Shown here: positions 43,229 through 52,927 of the stretch, piece after piece
Position numbering within the stretch: the first letter of the stretch is position 1
How the letters are laid out: each line of letters begins with the position of its first letter
Origin: Streptomyces tauricus
Lineage (GTDB): Bacteria; Actinomycetota; Actinomycetes; Streptomycetales; Streptomycetaceae
Direction: 5' to 3'
Assembly: GCF_014650955.1 (NCBI RefSeq)
Contig: NZ_BMVY01000027.1
Location: 1-64,000 of the forward strand
Length of the DNA stretch: 64,000 bases
Position numbers and translations under genes: made by a program
The notes under the pieces: model-generated
Database searches by the model: none
The model's input: only the letters and a program-made list of their open reading frames with translations
What the model was told of the DNA's origin: nothing

Positions 43229-44407
43229 ATGACGAAGCACTGGGCGGACTTCCAGTACGAGATCTATCTGAACGGGATGACGGGAGCGGTGCCCCGGCTG
43301 CCCACCGATCTGACCCGGCTGGAGGAACTCACCGAACAGCGGCTGGGGCCCGGCCCCGTGGGCTATGTGGCGGGCAGCGCGGGCAACGGCAGCACCGCAC
43401 GGGCCAACCGGGCCGCGCTGGAGCGCCGCCGGATCGTGCCGCGCATGCTGCGGGACGTCCACGAACGCGACCTGTCCGTCGAGGTGCTGGGCCGCCCGCT
43501 GCCCGCGCCCCTCGCGCTCGCGCCGGTCGGTGTCCTGTCGATCATGCACCCGGACGCCGAGCGGGCGGCGGCCCGGGCTGCCGCAGCGCAGGGGGTTCCG
43601 TTCATCCTGTCGTCCGCCTCCAGCACGCCGATGGAGCAGGTCGCCGAGGCCATGGGCGACGGGGAACGCTGGTTCCAGCTGTACTGGGCGAAGGACCGCG
43701 AGGTCACGAAGAGTTTTCTGGACCGGGCCAAGGCGTCCGGGTTCACCGCGCTGTTCGTCACGCTGGACACGCCCCTGCTGGCCTGGCGGCCCCGCGACCT
43801 GGACCACGCGTACCTGCCGTTCCTGCACGGGGTGGGCACCGCCAACTACTTCTCCGACCCGGCGTTCCAGGCGGGTCTGGCCAAACCGGTCCACGAGGAC
43901 CCGAACGCGGCGGTCATGCACTTCGTCTCGATGTTCGCCGACCCCGCGAAGACCTGGCCCGACCTGGAGTTCCTGCGGGAGAACTGGGACGGCCCCATCG
44001 TCCTGAAGGGCGTCCTCCACCCCGACGACGCCCGACGGGCCGCAAACGCCGGGATGGACGGGGTGGTCGTCTCCAACCACGGCGGACGTCAGGTGGCCGG
44101 TGCCGTCGCCGCCGCCGACGCGCTGCCCAGGGTGGTCGAAGCCGCCGGGGACCGGCTGACCGTCCTCTTCGACAGCGGGATCCGCTCGGGCGACGACATC
44201 TTCAAGGCACTGGCACTGGGCGCCGAGGCGGTCCTCGTCGGGCGTCCGTACGCCTACGGGCTCGGCCTCGACGGCCAGGCGGGCGTCGAGCACGTCATCC
44301 GCTGTCTGCTGGCCGAACTCGACCTCACCCTCGCACTGTCGGGACACGCCGGGCCGGGCGACCTCGGCGCCGACGACCTGGAGGAGGAGACCGCCTGGAC
44401 CGCCTGA
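43229..44407 (+). CDS. FMN-dependent alpha-hydroxy acid oxidising enzyme, lactate 2-monooxygenase type
   Basis: The 392-residue flavoprotein belongs to the lactate oxidase/glycolate oxidase barrel family. Visible parts are PLALAPVGVLSIMHPDAE (FMN site), FILSSASSTPMEQVAEAMG, the catalytic His/Arg loop VVSNHGGRQVAGAVAAADALPRV and the phosphate-binding LFDSGIRSGDDIFKALALGAEAVLVGRPYAYG. The N-terminus DFQYEIYLNGMTGAVPRLPTD is typical of the lactate 2-monooxygenase subgroup. It would oxidise L-lactate or another 2-hydroxy acid using oxygen. The start ATG at 43229 follows GGCGGAGCGTACGG; the site is modest. Monocistronic by context. Confidence 0.85.
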   Translation: MTKHWADFQYEIYLNGMTGAVPRLPTDLTRLEELTEQRLGPGPVGYVAGSAGNGSTARANRAALERRRIVPRMLRDVHERDLSVEVLGRPLPAPLALAPVGVLSIMHPDAERAAARAAAAQGVPFILSSASSTPMEQVAEAMGDGERWFQLYWAKDREVTKSFLDRAKASGFTALFVTLDTPLLAWRPRDLDHAYLPFLHGVGTANYFSDPAFQAGLAKPVHEDPNAAVMHFVSMFADPAKTWPDLEFLRENWDGPIVLKGVLHPDDARRAANAGMDGVVVSNHGGRQVAGAVAAADALPRVVEAAGDRLTVLFDSGIRSGDDIFKALALGAEAVLVGRPYAYGLGLDGQAGVEHVIRCLLAELDLTLALSGHAGPGDLGADDLEEETAWTA

Positions 44408-44496
44408 CCGCCGAGTCGTCCACCTTCTGTCTCCGCCTCCGCCTCTTCCCTCCTCCCCCTCTCCCTCCCCCTCCCCGTTCACGGGGAACGTGCCGG

Positions 44497-46170
44497 TCAG
44501 AGACCGAGGGCGGCGTCCGAGCCGATCCGCGTACCGACGGCGGACCGGTCGGCGGTCGGCTCGCCGGACGGTGTGTCCGTGCCCGCTATCGACAGGGACT
44601 CGGGTGACGCCCCGGTGCCGTCGGTGAGCCAGCGCTGGTCGTCGCCACGGTCGCGGATCTTCACCACCACGTCCGCCTCGGCCTCGTCCGCGGCGGGAGC
44701 GACGGCCAGTTCCGCCTGCCAGCGGGGCAGCAACTCGCCCCGCACGGTGAGGTCGTACCGCACGTCGTCACCCCGCTCGGCGGACGCCGCGGCGCAGTCG
44801 CCCAGGACGACCACCCCGGCGTCCACATGGGAGTCCAGACACAGGTCGGGGTCGGCGGCGCTGCGCAGGAGGCCGTCCTTCTCGTACGACCACTTCTGTG
44901 TTCCGGCGGCCGAGCACGTGTCCAGTTCGGCGCCGGCGCCGGCCTTCGCCCTGTCGCCCTTGATGTCGAGGCAGAGGTCGGCGGCGAGGTTGCGCAGCCG
45001 GGTCCGGACGGGCCCGGTGGGCAGGCCCGCCGAGTCGGGCGGTGCCGACGACCTGGCGGGCGGTGCCTGCCCGCCAGGGGTCAGGCCGGCGGACGCGCCG
45101 GCGGTGGCCGACGGGGCGGCGCCGTCGTCGTCCTGCGACCACAGACCGGTGACCAGGACGGTCGCGAGCAGGGCCACCGAGACCAAACCCGCTCCGGTCA
45201 GGAGTGCCTTGGAGTGCCGTGGGCCCGGGGAGGAGTGCCGCCCCTGCCGGGTGGAGTGCCGGGACCGCAGCCGGGGGCGACGGCCGCCGCCCGGGCGTCT
45301 TGCGGTGTGCCGTACGGCCCGGACCGCCGAACGACCGCCGCTCGGCCGCGATTCGAGATATCTACGGGCACCCCAGCCGAGCACGCCCTCGGCGAGCAGT
45401 CCGCCGAGACCACCCTCGAAATGGCTCAGTTGCTCGGCCGCGTAACGGCAGAAACGGCACGACAGCAGATGCTGCTGCACATCGGGGAGCAAGGCACCGC
45501 CACGCCGAATCGGAACGTCCAGGAGACGGTTGTAGTGGCGGCAATCCTTGTTCGGCGCGAGTTCACGATGGGCCCGTACACAGCCTTCGCGGAATTTCTC
45601 GCGAGCCTGCTCCAGCGCCGCCGACGCGTTGTCGACATCCATACCCAGCAGACCGGCCGGTACGGATATGTGCTCGGCCTCGACCTCGGTGTGCCAGAGC
45701 ACGCACTGGGCGAGCCCGGGGAGAGCTTGGAAAGAACGTTCGGCGAGCTTGCGATTTTCCGGTGTCATGGAGTTCGTCACGCGCATACCGCGGCCGCCGG
45801 CCGGTTTCCGGAGATCCGGCAGAGCCTCGGATATACGGTCCTCCGCGGACCACACCTTGACGATGTCCCGTACGGCCACCAGGAGCTGGGGGCGCAGGGC
45901 GGCGGCGGACCCGGCGCGGCGCAGTCGTTCCAGTACCTGCTGGAAGGCGGCGGCGGTGACCATCGAGGCGACGTCCGCCGAGGAGGCGAGGCAGATGACC
46001 GCGTAGTCGTGCGTCGACTGCCAGTGCCGCGCGAGCAGGAGCGCGACGGGGCGGGTGAGTTCACCCTCCGGCTGCGCCCTGAGGAGCGCGGCGAGGCTTT
46101 CGTCGGATTCCCCGGGGGCGGCACCGGAGGCGGGCGGATATGGCGGACGAGGCGGGTGGGGGGTGTGCAC
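44497..46170 (-). CDS. ECF-sigma-like / zinc-finger-like / transmembrane / ricin-type lectin fusion protein
   Basis: The 557-residue protein has four parts. Residues 1-210 resemble an ECF sigma factor (helix ALLLARHWQSTHDYAVICLASSADVASMVTAAAF, then a sigma-4-like FQALPGLAQCVLWHTEVEAEHISVPAGLLGMDVDNASAALEQAREKFREG). Residues about 233-240 form HLLSCRFC (H-x3-C-x2-C) as in anti-sigma zinc fingers. A transmembrane helix follows at about 321-343. An outside region from about 400 has ricin-B-like repeats (DLCLDIKGDRAKAGAGAELDTCSAAGTQKWSYEKDGLLRS, then DPDLCLDS). GTG 46170 was chosen because GGAAGG lies 10 nt upstream. The gene at 55382 encodes a paralogue. Whether the N-terminus still binds DNA or polymerase is unknown. 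Confidence 0.75.
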   Translation of the reverse strand: MHTPHPPRPPYPPASGAAPGESDESLAALLRAQPEGELTRPVALLLARHWQSTHDYAVICLASSADVASMVTAAAFQQVLERLRRAGSAAALRPQLLVAVRDIVKVWSAEDRISEALPDLRKPAGGRGMRVTNSMTPENRKLAERSFQALPGLAQCVLWHTEVEAEHISVPAGLLGMDVDNASAALEQAREKFREGCVRAHRELAPNKDCRHYNRLLDVPIRRGGALLPDVQQHLLSCRFCRYAAEQLSHFEGGLGGLLAEGVLGWGARRYLESRPSGGRSAVRAVRHTARRPGGGRRPRLRSRHSTRQGRHSSPGPRHSKALLTGAGLVSVALLATVLVTGLWSQDDDGAAPSATAGASAGLTPGGQAPPARSSAPPDSAGLPTGPVRTRLRNLAADLCLDIKGDRAKAGAGAELDTCSAAGTQKWSYEKDGLLRSAADPDLCLDSHVDAGVVVLGDCAAASAERGDDVRYDLTVRGELLPRWQAELAVAPAADEAEADVVVKIRDRGDDQRWLTDGTGASPESLSIAGTDTPSGEPTADRSAVGTRIGSDAALGL

Positions 46171-46914
46171 TGAGCGGTTTCCTTCCACGGCACAAGGTGG
46201 CACACAGGAGTTCTGACCGCCGAAAAGGAGCTCCTGGTTGGTGCGTACCTTTCGGGCTTGGCGCACGGAAAGCGGCCGGGACGTCGACCACTCGGCATCC
46301 GCCGGCCGCGAGCCTTTCGGGCCCGACGGCACGATGAAATCCCGAACGGTGAATCAGACCTGGCCATTGGCCATGTGCGAGGAAGTTCACCCTTGCACAT
46401 GACGCTCACGCCCAACAAGGCGCGTGAGTCACTTCAACGACATCCGCCCATTGAAGGAAAGTCAGTGTCCGTCCCGGTCAAGTCGTCCGGTCCTTCTCGG
46501 CAACTCGTCCGTCCATCTCGGTCACTCATAACAGGCGGAACGGTTCGGCGGGTATTGCCCGCCGAGTGCCCCGTGTGAAGCGTGTACCCGCGCCCGGGGC
46601 GCTCGCACGCTCCCGGCGCGGGAGTGGCGGTAGTCCACTGGTACCGGCCCTTCTCGGAAGGCCTCGCGCGGGACGGCGGCTCTCCCACGCGGAACGGGCC
46701 GCCGACCCCGATCTCCCGCCCTCGGTCGGCGGCCCCGAGGGCGGGTCGGCCCGTACCCCTGGGTCGGTCCCTACCCCTGGGCGGTCCGCACCCCTCCTCC
46801 CGAAGCGCCCGATGGCGCGCGCCCTTGAGACCTGTGTCACATTCCGGCCCGCGCTGTCACAACCAGGCCCCTCGGAGCCCTCGCAGTAGTGAGCGCGCTA
46901 CGGGAGGCACAGGC
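46171..46914. promoter_or_regulatory. 744-bp gap with two TGTCACA elements before the ECF41 sigma gene
   Basis: No convincing gene was found in this long divergent gap; the open frames inside lack ribosome binding sites and are out of character. TGTCACA occurs at 46835-46841 and again at 46855-46861, exactly 20 bp apart. This equals the -35 element reported for ECF41 sigma factors, although the expected CGTC is not present 16 bp downstream of either copy. Around 46440-46540 lie several repeats of a GTCCGTCC/CTCGGTCA-like motif on an AT-richer background that may carry the minus-strand promoter. Confidence 0.45.
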
Positions 46915-47946
46915 ATGTCCGAAAGTCCGGCACCTCAGACCCATGAGCAACTGACCGCGGCGACACGGCAGTTCATGGAACACCGCGAGCTGCTGTTCGC
47001 GATCGTCTACAACATGCTCGGCGGTGTCGCCGACACCGAGGACGTACTCCAGGACACCTGGCTGTCCTGGTCCGGCAGCCGCGAACGGTCGCCGGAGCGG
47101 CACATCGAGAACCCGCGCGCCTATCTGGTGCGCGTCGCGATGAACCACGCGCTGACCCGCCGGGCCACGGTCAGCCGACGGCGTGAGACATACGTCGGCC
47201 CGTGGCTGCCCGAGCCGCTGGTGGCCGCGGCCACCGAGGAGACACCGGCGGACGCGGCCGACCACACCCTGCGCACCGAGTCCGTCTCCCTGGCGATGCT
47301 CGTCGTCCTGGAGTCGCTGACCCCGCTGGAACGGGCGGTGTTCGTCCTCAACGAGGTGTTCGGCTACGCCCACACCGAGATCGCGGAGGTCATCGACCGC
47401 AGCCCCGCGGCGGTGCGCCAGCTCGCGCACCGCGCCCGCCGGCACGTCCACGCCCGCAGGCCGCTGTACGAGGCCCATCCGCGGGTGCGCAGGGAGGCCA
47501 CCCAGCGGTTCGTCGAGGCCGCGGCGGGCGGGGACGTCGGCGCGCTGATGGAGATCCTCGCGCCGGACGTGACGGTGTGGACCGACGCCGGCGGCAAGCG
47601 GCGGCCGGCGGTGCTGCGGCCGGTGCACGGACGGGACAAGGCCATCCGCCTCCTCACCGCCAGTGCCGCGCGGGGCGCGGGGCAGCGGCTCGACCTGCGC
47701 TACCGGCGTGTCAACGGCGACGACGCCGCGGTGCTGTTCGCGGGCCGCTCCCCCTACGCGGTGATCGTCCTGGACCTCACCCCGGAGGGCGACCGGGTGT
47801 CCGGCGTCTACGTGGTCACCAACCCCGACAAGCTCACGCACGTACACCCGGCGGAGGGCCAGGACCAGCCGGACCAGTCGGGCCAGTCGGGCCAGTCGGG
47901 CCAGTCGGGCCAGCAGGACCGGAACCGGACGGAGGCGGACGCGTGA
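46915..47946 (+). CDS. sigJ: ECF41 (SigJ-type) sigma factor with C-terminal SnoaL-like domain
   Basis: The 343-residue protein starts at ATG 46915 with GGGAGG 7 nt upstream. Sigma-2 is recognised by RELLFAIVYNMLGGVADTEDVLQDTWLSW and sigma-4 by LTPLERAVFVLNEVFGYAHTEIAEVIDRSPAAVRQLAHRARRHV. From about residue 200 a SnoaL-type domain follows, with WTDAGGKRRP at the place of the conserved DGGGR motif that regulates ECF41 activity (here D-A-G-G-K). The end is a GQSGQSGQSGQSGQQ tract encoded by four 9-bp repeats. No separate anti-sigma factor is needed in this class. Its stop overlaps the start of qcrB (GTGA), a context unlike the usual oxidoreductase/decarboxylase partner. Confidence 0.88.
   Translation: MSESPAPQTHEQLTAATRQFMEHRELLFAIVYNMLGGVADTEDVLQDTWLSWSGSRERSPERHIENPRAYLVRVAMNHALTRRATVSRRRETYVGPWLPEPLVAAATEETPADAADHTLRTESVSLAMLVVLESLTPLERAVFVLNEVFGYAHTEIAEVIDRSPAAVRQLAHRARRHVHARRPLYEAHPRVRREATQRFVEAAAGGDVGALMEILAPDVTVWTDAGGKRRPAVLRPVHGRDKAIRLLTASAARGAGQRLDLRYRRVNGDDAAVLFAGRSPYAVIVLDLTPEGDRVSGVYVVTNPDKLTHVHPAEGQDQPDQSGQSGQSGQSGQQDRNRTEADA
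47874..47909 (+). repeat. four tandem 9-bp repeats inside the sigma factor gene
   Basis: CCAGTCGGG is repeated four times without mismatch at 47874-47909, encoding Gln-Ser-Gly units in the C-terminal tail of the ECF41 protein. Copy number can change in frame by slippage. Confidence 0.85.
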
Positions 47947-49598
47947 CCACCACCGAACGACCGGCCGCCGGGTCGAGAGCGCCCGGGGCGTCCTCCGGGC
48001 AGCGGGTCGCCGACTGGTTCGACGGGCGCCTCGGCACCCACACGCTCGGCAGGAAGTATCTGCGCAAGGTCTTCCCCGACCACTGGTCGTTCCTGCTCGG
48101 GGAGATCTGCCTCTACAGCTTCGTCATCCTGATCCTGACCGGCGTCTACCTGACCCTGTTCTTCCACCCGTCGATGAACGAGGTGACGTACCACGGCAGT
48201 TACGTCCCGCTGAACGGCGTCCGCATGTCGGAGGCGTACGCGTCCACGCTGGACATCAGCTTCGACGTGCGGGGCGGTCTGCTGATCCGGCAGATCCACC
48301 ACTGGGCGGCGCTGATCTTCATCGCCGGGATGCTCATGCACATGATGCGGCACTTCTTCACGGGCTCGTTCCGCAGGCCCCGTGAGGTCAACTGGCTGTT
48401 CGGCTGGACGCTGCTGTTCCTCGGGCTCTTCGAGGGGCTGTTCGGCTACTCGCTCCCCGACGACCTGCTGTCCGGCACCGGGATGCGGTTCGTGGACGGC
48501 GCGATCCTGTCCGTGCCGATCGTCGGAACGTATCTCTCGTTCTTCCTGTTCGGCGGCGAGTTCCCCGGCCACGACATCATCGCGCGGTTCTACTCGCTGC
48601 ACATCCTGGTGATTCCCGGGATCATGGCGGCCCTGGTGGTCGCCCATCTCATCCTCGTCGTCCACCACAAGCACACCCAGTTCCCGGGGCCGGGAAAGAC
48701 CGAACGGAACGTCGTGGGTTCGCCGTTCATGCCGGTCTACCTGGCCAAGGCGGGCGGTTTCTTCTTCCTGGTGTTCGGGGTGATCACCCTCATCTCGGCG
48801 GTCGCGTCGATCAACCCGGTCTGGTCGTACGGCCCCTACCGCGCCGACCAGGTGTCCACGGGGGCTCAGCCCGACTGGTACCTGGGCTTCGCCGAGGGGC
48901 TGGTACGCATCATGCCGGGGTGGGAGGTCAACGTCGCCGGGCACACACTGGTCCTGGGTGTGCTGATCCCGATCGTCGTCTTCCCCCTCCTGCTGGTCTT
49001 CATCGGCGCCTATCCGTTCCTGGAGTCCTGGGTCACCGGCGACAAACGCGAACACCATCTCCTGGACCGGCCGCGCAACCGGCCCGTCCGTACGTCCATC
49101 GGCGCCGCGTGGATCAGCGTCTATCTCATCCTGCTCGCGGGCGGCGGCAACGACATCGTGGCCACCCGCTTCCATCTGTCGATCAACACGGTCACCTGGG
49201 CCGTCCGGATCGCCCTGTTCACCGTCCCGGTCATCGTCTTCGTGGTGACCCGGCGCATCTGCCTGGGCCTCCAACGCCGGGACAGGGAACTGGTGTTGCA
49301 CGGCCGCGAGACCGGCGTGATCAAACGGCTCCCGCACGGTGAGTACGTCGAACTGCACCGGCCCCTCTCCCCCGCCGAGCTGCACACCCTCACCCAGCAC
49401 GAACAGCCACGGCCACTCGACCCAGGCCCGGCGAAGGACGCGAACGGCGTCCCGGGTCCGAACGGACAGGCACCGAACCTGCGGACCCGGCTCTCCCGCG
49501 CGCTCTACGGCGAGGGCGCCCAGGTGCCGAAGCCGACGGCCGAGGAGTACCGGGAGGGGGAGCGCCAGGTCAGCGAGGCGGGACCTCCAGGCGGCTGA
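47943..49598 (+). CDS. qcrB: cytochrome bc complex cytochrome b subunit, second-copy type
   Basis: The 551-residue membrane protein has the cytochrome b pattern. Haem-ligand His residues are in RQIHHWAALIFIAGMLMHMMRHFFTGSFRRPRE and in FYSLHILVIPGIMAALVVAHLILVVHHKHTQFPGPG. The Qo-site region follows with GAQPDWYLGFAEGLVRIMPGWEV. The length and the Pro-rich C-terminal extension fit actinobacterial QcrB. It lacks qcrA and qcrC neighbours and is translationally coupled to the ECF41 sigma gene (GTGA overlap at 47943-47946), so it is a separately regulated copy. Its last 29 bp overlap the convergent GH2 gene. Confidence 0.92.
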   Translation: MTTTERPAAGSRAPGASSGQRVADWFDGRLGTHTLGRKYLRKVFPDHWSFLLGEICLYSFVILILTGVYLTLFFHPSMNEVTYHGSYVPLNGVRMSEAYASTLDISFDVRGGLLIRQIHHWAALIFIAGMLMHMMRHFFTGSFRRPREVNWLFGWTLLFLGLFEGLFGYSLPDDLLSGTGMRFVDGAILSVPIVGTYLSFFLFGGEFPGHDIIARFYSLHILVIPGIMAALVVAHLILVVHHKHTQFPGPGKTERNVVGSPFMPVYLAKAGGFFFLVFGVITLISAVASINPVWSYGPYRADQVSTGAQPDWYLGFAEGLVRIMPGWEVNVAGHTLVLGVLIPIVVFPLLLVFIGAYPFLESWVTGDKREHHLLDRPRNRPVRTSIGAAWISVYLILLAGGGNDIVATRFHLSINTVTWAVRIALFTVPVIVFVVTRRICLGLQRRDRELVLHGRETGVIKRLPHGEYVELHRPLSPAELHTLTQHEQPRPLDPGPAKDANGVPGPNGQAPNLRTRLSRALYGEGAQVPKPTAEEYREGERQVSEAGPPGG

Positions 49599-52500
49599 TC
49601 CGCAGGCCGCCCCGGGCCTCACCGGGACGGCGGCTCGTCATAGTGATCCGGAGCCGGCTGCCGCGTACCGCCTCGAAGGTGATCGCCGTCGGCGCGTCGG
49701 ACGCGGTGGCCCAGTCGACGGCGGCGCCCCGCACGGGCCGGTAGCGGTGGCCGTCCCAGAAGGCGACGTCCAGCCGGGAGGGCAGGGAGTGTGTGGCGTC
49801 GACCGTGAAGGAGAGCTCGATCCGGTCGGCGGTCCGGGCGCGGCCCCACTCGACGGACACCCAGTCCTCCGCGCGGGCTCCGTCGAAGGCGGGCAGCAGG
49901 GCGGTGGCCGCCTTGAAGAACGCGTTGGACCAGCCGGTGGCGGGGTCGCCGTCGAGCATCGCGGCGGGCAGGGTGTCCGGGCGGCCCGAGTAACTCGCGT
50001 CCGCCAATGGGTGGTTCGGGGCGCCCGGTCCCGGGTCCGGTGCGAAGTCCGGAGCCGGGGTGAGGACCTGCGGCCGTGCGGCGGTGGCGCGCACGGTCAC
50101 GGTCGCCGTCCGCAGCCCCGCCGCGCGTGCCCGCAACCTGAGTGTCCCCTTCTCGGTGCCGGCGCGGACGATCGCCAGGGCCTTGCCGTGGAAGGCCGTG
50201 CGGGTGCTCGCCTGGTAGCGCTCGGCGCTCTCCTCGCGCCCGTTGTCGACCCCGGCCAGCGATCCGCCGTCCACGTCGAAGGCGATGGAGTGGTCGGCGC
50301 CGGGCACCACGACTCCACGGGCGTCGACCACCTCCGCGGTCACGAAGCACAGTGAACGGCCGTCGGCGGCCACGGACGTGCGGTCCGCGGTGAGCCGCAG
50401 CGCGTGCGGCTCGCCCGCGGTGCGCAGCACGACGGTGGCCACGGTCCTGCCGTCGCGCCTTGCCACCGCCTTCAACTCGCCGGGAGCGAACGGCACTTTC
50501 CAGGTGAGGTGGAGCTTGCCCGCGCTGCCGTTCGGGCTGGTGTAACTCCCGGGCCAGGGACCGCCGGTGACCGTTTTGTCGTCTCCCGTGGCTTCGGTGG
50601 TCTCCAGATACGTACGCCCGTCGATGGTCTTCTTCTCGTCGAACTTCCGTGTCCCCAGGGACTTTCCGTTGAGGAGGAGTTCGATCGTGTCGACGTTGGA
50701 GTAGGCCCAGACCTCCACGGTGTCGCCCGTTTCGTGGTCCGTCCAGTTCATGGGGAGCAGATGGACCATGGGCTCGTCGGTCCACTGGCTCTTGAAGAGG
50801 TGGTACATGTCCTTCGGGAAGCCGGCCGTGTCCACCGCGCCGAAGAAGGACGCCTTCACCGGGAACACGTCGTACGGCGTGGGTTCACCGAGGTAGTCGA
50901 TGCCCGACCACAGGAACTCCCCCGTGAACCACTTCCGGTCCCGGTCCTTCTTCAGCCCGTACTCGCCGCTCATCGTCCAGGACGCGAGGTTGTTGTCGTA
51001 CGAGGAGGTGTTACGGCGGCCGGGCGTGTGGTTCTCCCCGGTGTTGAGGCGCTCGGGCTCCTGGTAGGCGCCCCGGGTGGAGGTCTCGGAGGAGGACTCC
51101 GACTCGAAGAGGAACAGGTGCGGATAGCGGGCGTGCAGGGCGTCGACCGAGGCGGCGGTGTTGTAGTTGAGGCCGAGTCCGTCGATCTTGGCGAGCATGA
51201 GATCGGCCGGCGAGCCGACGGCGGGCAGGCTCCGGTACTTGTCGGAGCCGATCACGATGGGCCGCGTCGGGTCGAGTCGCCGTACGTCGTCGATGAGCCG
51301 GTCGGCCATGCGAGGCCGGCGGCCGAGGTGGAGTCGGGGATCTCGTTGCCTATGGACCACAGGATCACGGCGGGCGAGTTGCGGGCCGCCAGCACCATCT
51401 CGGCGATGTCCCGGTCGGACCACTCGTCGAAGAACCGGCCGTAGTCGTACCGGTTCTTGCCGCGCCGCCAGCAGTCGAAGGCCTCGACCATCATCACGAT
51501 GCCCAGCCGTTCGCAGGCCTCGGTCACCTCGGGTGCCGGTGGGTTGTGCGAGGTGCGCAGGGCGTTGACGCCCATGCTCCGCATGATGGTCAGCTGCCGT
51601 TCCACGGCATCCGCGTCGACGGCACCGCCGAGGGCGCCGAGGTCGTGGTGGAGGTTGACGCCACGGAGTTTGACGTGGGTGCCGTTCAGGGTCATGCCGT
51701 CGTCGGCGTCGAAGACGACCTGGCGGATACCGAACGGGGTGCGGTAGGTGTCGGTGGTCCGTCCGTCGACACGGAGTTCGGTGTGCAGGATGTAGCGGTG
51801 GGGGTGCTCGCCCGACCACAACATCGGTGTGCGCACGCTCAGTTGCTGGTCCGCGGTGCCCGTGTCCGTGACGTCGATCGTGCTCGTCCGCCGGGCCACC
51901 GTGCGGCCGTCAGGGTCGACGACGGCGGATCGCACCTCGACCCGTCTCGCGGCGCCCGACGCGTTCACCACGCTCGTGCGTACCCGTACGAGCGCGTGGT
52001 CGTCGTCGATCTCCGGGGTGGTCACGTACGTACCCCAGCGCCGGACGTGCACCGGGTCGGTGACGATCAGGCGTGCCGCACGGTAGATCCCGCTCCCCGA
52101 GTACCAGCGACTGCTGGGGAGTTGGTTCCTGACCCGGACCGCGATGACGTTGGCGGTGGTGCCGTCCTTGTGCAGCAGGTCGGTGAGGTCGAGGGCGAAC
52201 CCCGTATAGCCATAGGGGTGTTGGCCGACGAGTTCGCCGTTGCAGTGGACGGAGGAGTCCATGTGGACGCCGTCGAACTCGACGGAGATCCGCTTTCCCT
52301 CGTACACGGGCGGCAGGGTGAAGGCGATGCGGTACCAGCCGAGGCCGCCCGGCAGGAAGCCGGTGCCGCTGCTGGTGCCGTGGTCGGTGGTGGGGGTGAG
52401 CTCGATGCTCCAGTCGTGCGGCACGGAGATGCGCCGCCACCGCGAGTCGTCGTAGCCGGGTTCGGCGGCCCGGGCGTACTCGCCGGTGGGGTCGGTGGCG

Positions 52501-52676
52501 CCGACCGGGTCGACGAGCGCGAAGCGCCAGCCGTCCCTGAGCGGGATCGACCGGCCTCCCGTCCCGGTCCGGGCCAGGGACGCGGCCCCCGAGGCCCCCG
52601 AGGCGTCCGTGACCCCGGCGAGGGCCATCGGAGTCGCCGTTCCTGCGATCAGTAGAGACCTGCGCGAGACCGTCAC
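49570..52676 (-). pseudogene. GH2 beta-galactosidase, TAT-exported, interrupted by a 1-bp frameshift
   Basis: Two minus-strand frames together make one ~1035-residue GH2 enzyme. The first, from GTG 52676 (GAAAGGG 8 nt upstream), has a twin-arginine signal VSRRSLLIAG, the sugar-binding domain (SVPHDWSIE, GWYRIAFTLP, FDGVHMDSSVHCNGELVG), an Ig-like domain, and the barrel with the acid/base in WSIGN-E445-I. The frame then shifts at about 51310 (GCATGG where one extra base restores GLAMADRLIDD). The second frame continues to 49570 with the nucleophile region FLFESESSSETSTRG and two C-terminal beta-sandwich domains (DUF4982-like, then discoidin-like DRIELSFTVD). Everything else is intact, so a recent mutation or a sequencing error is likely. 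Read as written, only a truncated inactive protein is made. Confidence 0.85.
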
Positions 52677-52700
52677 CGGGTTTCCCTTTCGCCAAGGGCC

Positions 52701-52758
52701 CACATGTGCTCACAAGTAACCGTGAACAAACAGATACTGACAGTGCGACACATGTGTC
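52701..52758. promoter_or_regulatory. two CACATGTG palindromes between GH2 and phosphatase genes
   Basis: CACATGTG occurs at 52701-52708 and inside the longer palindrome GACACATGTGTC at 52747-52758, with centres 48 bp apart. The pair is just upstream of the minus-strand GH2 start and inside the 251-bp divergent gap, a plausible repressor binding pair. Confidence 0.5.
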
Positions 52759-52927
52759 CGTCAAGGCTCCGGTAAGCGCGTTCTGTCCTTCCCGGCACAT
52801 CGGCCTGAATCCCTCGGGGCGGACGGGGCGGCGCCGCGCCGGGTGAGGCGGCCCCGGACGCACTACCCTGGAACACAAGTGATTCACCTGTTCACCGTGA
52901 GTGTGTGCGCAATGGAGTGGCGGCGAT

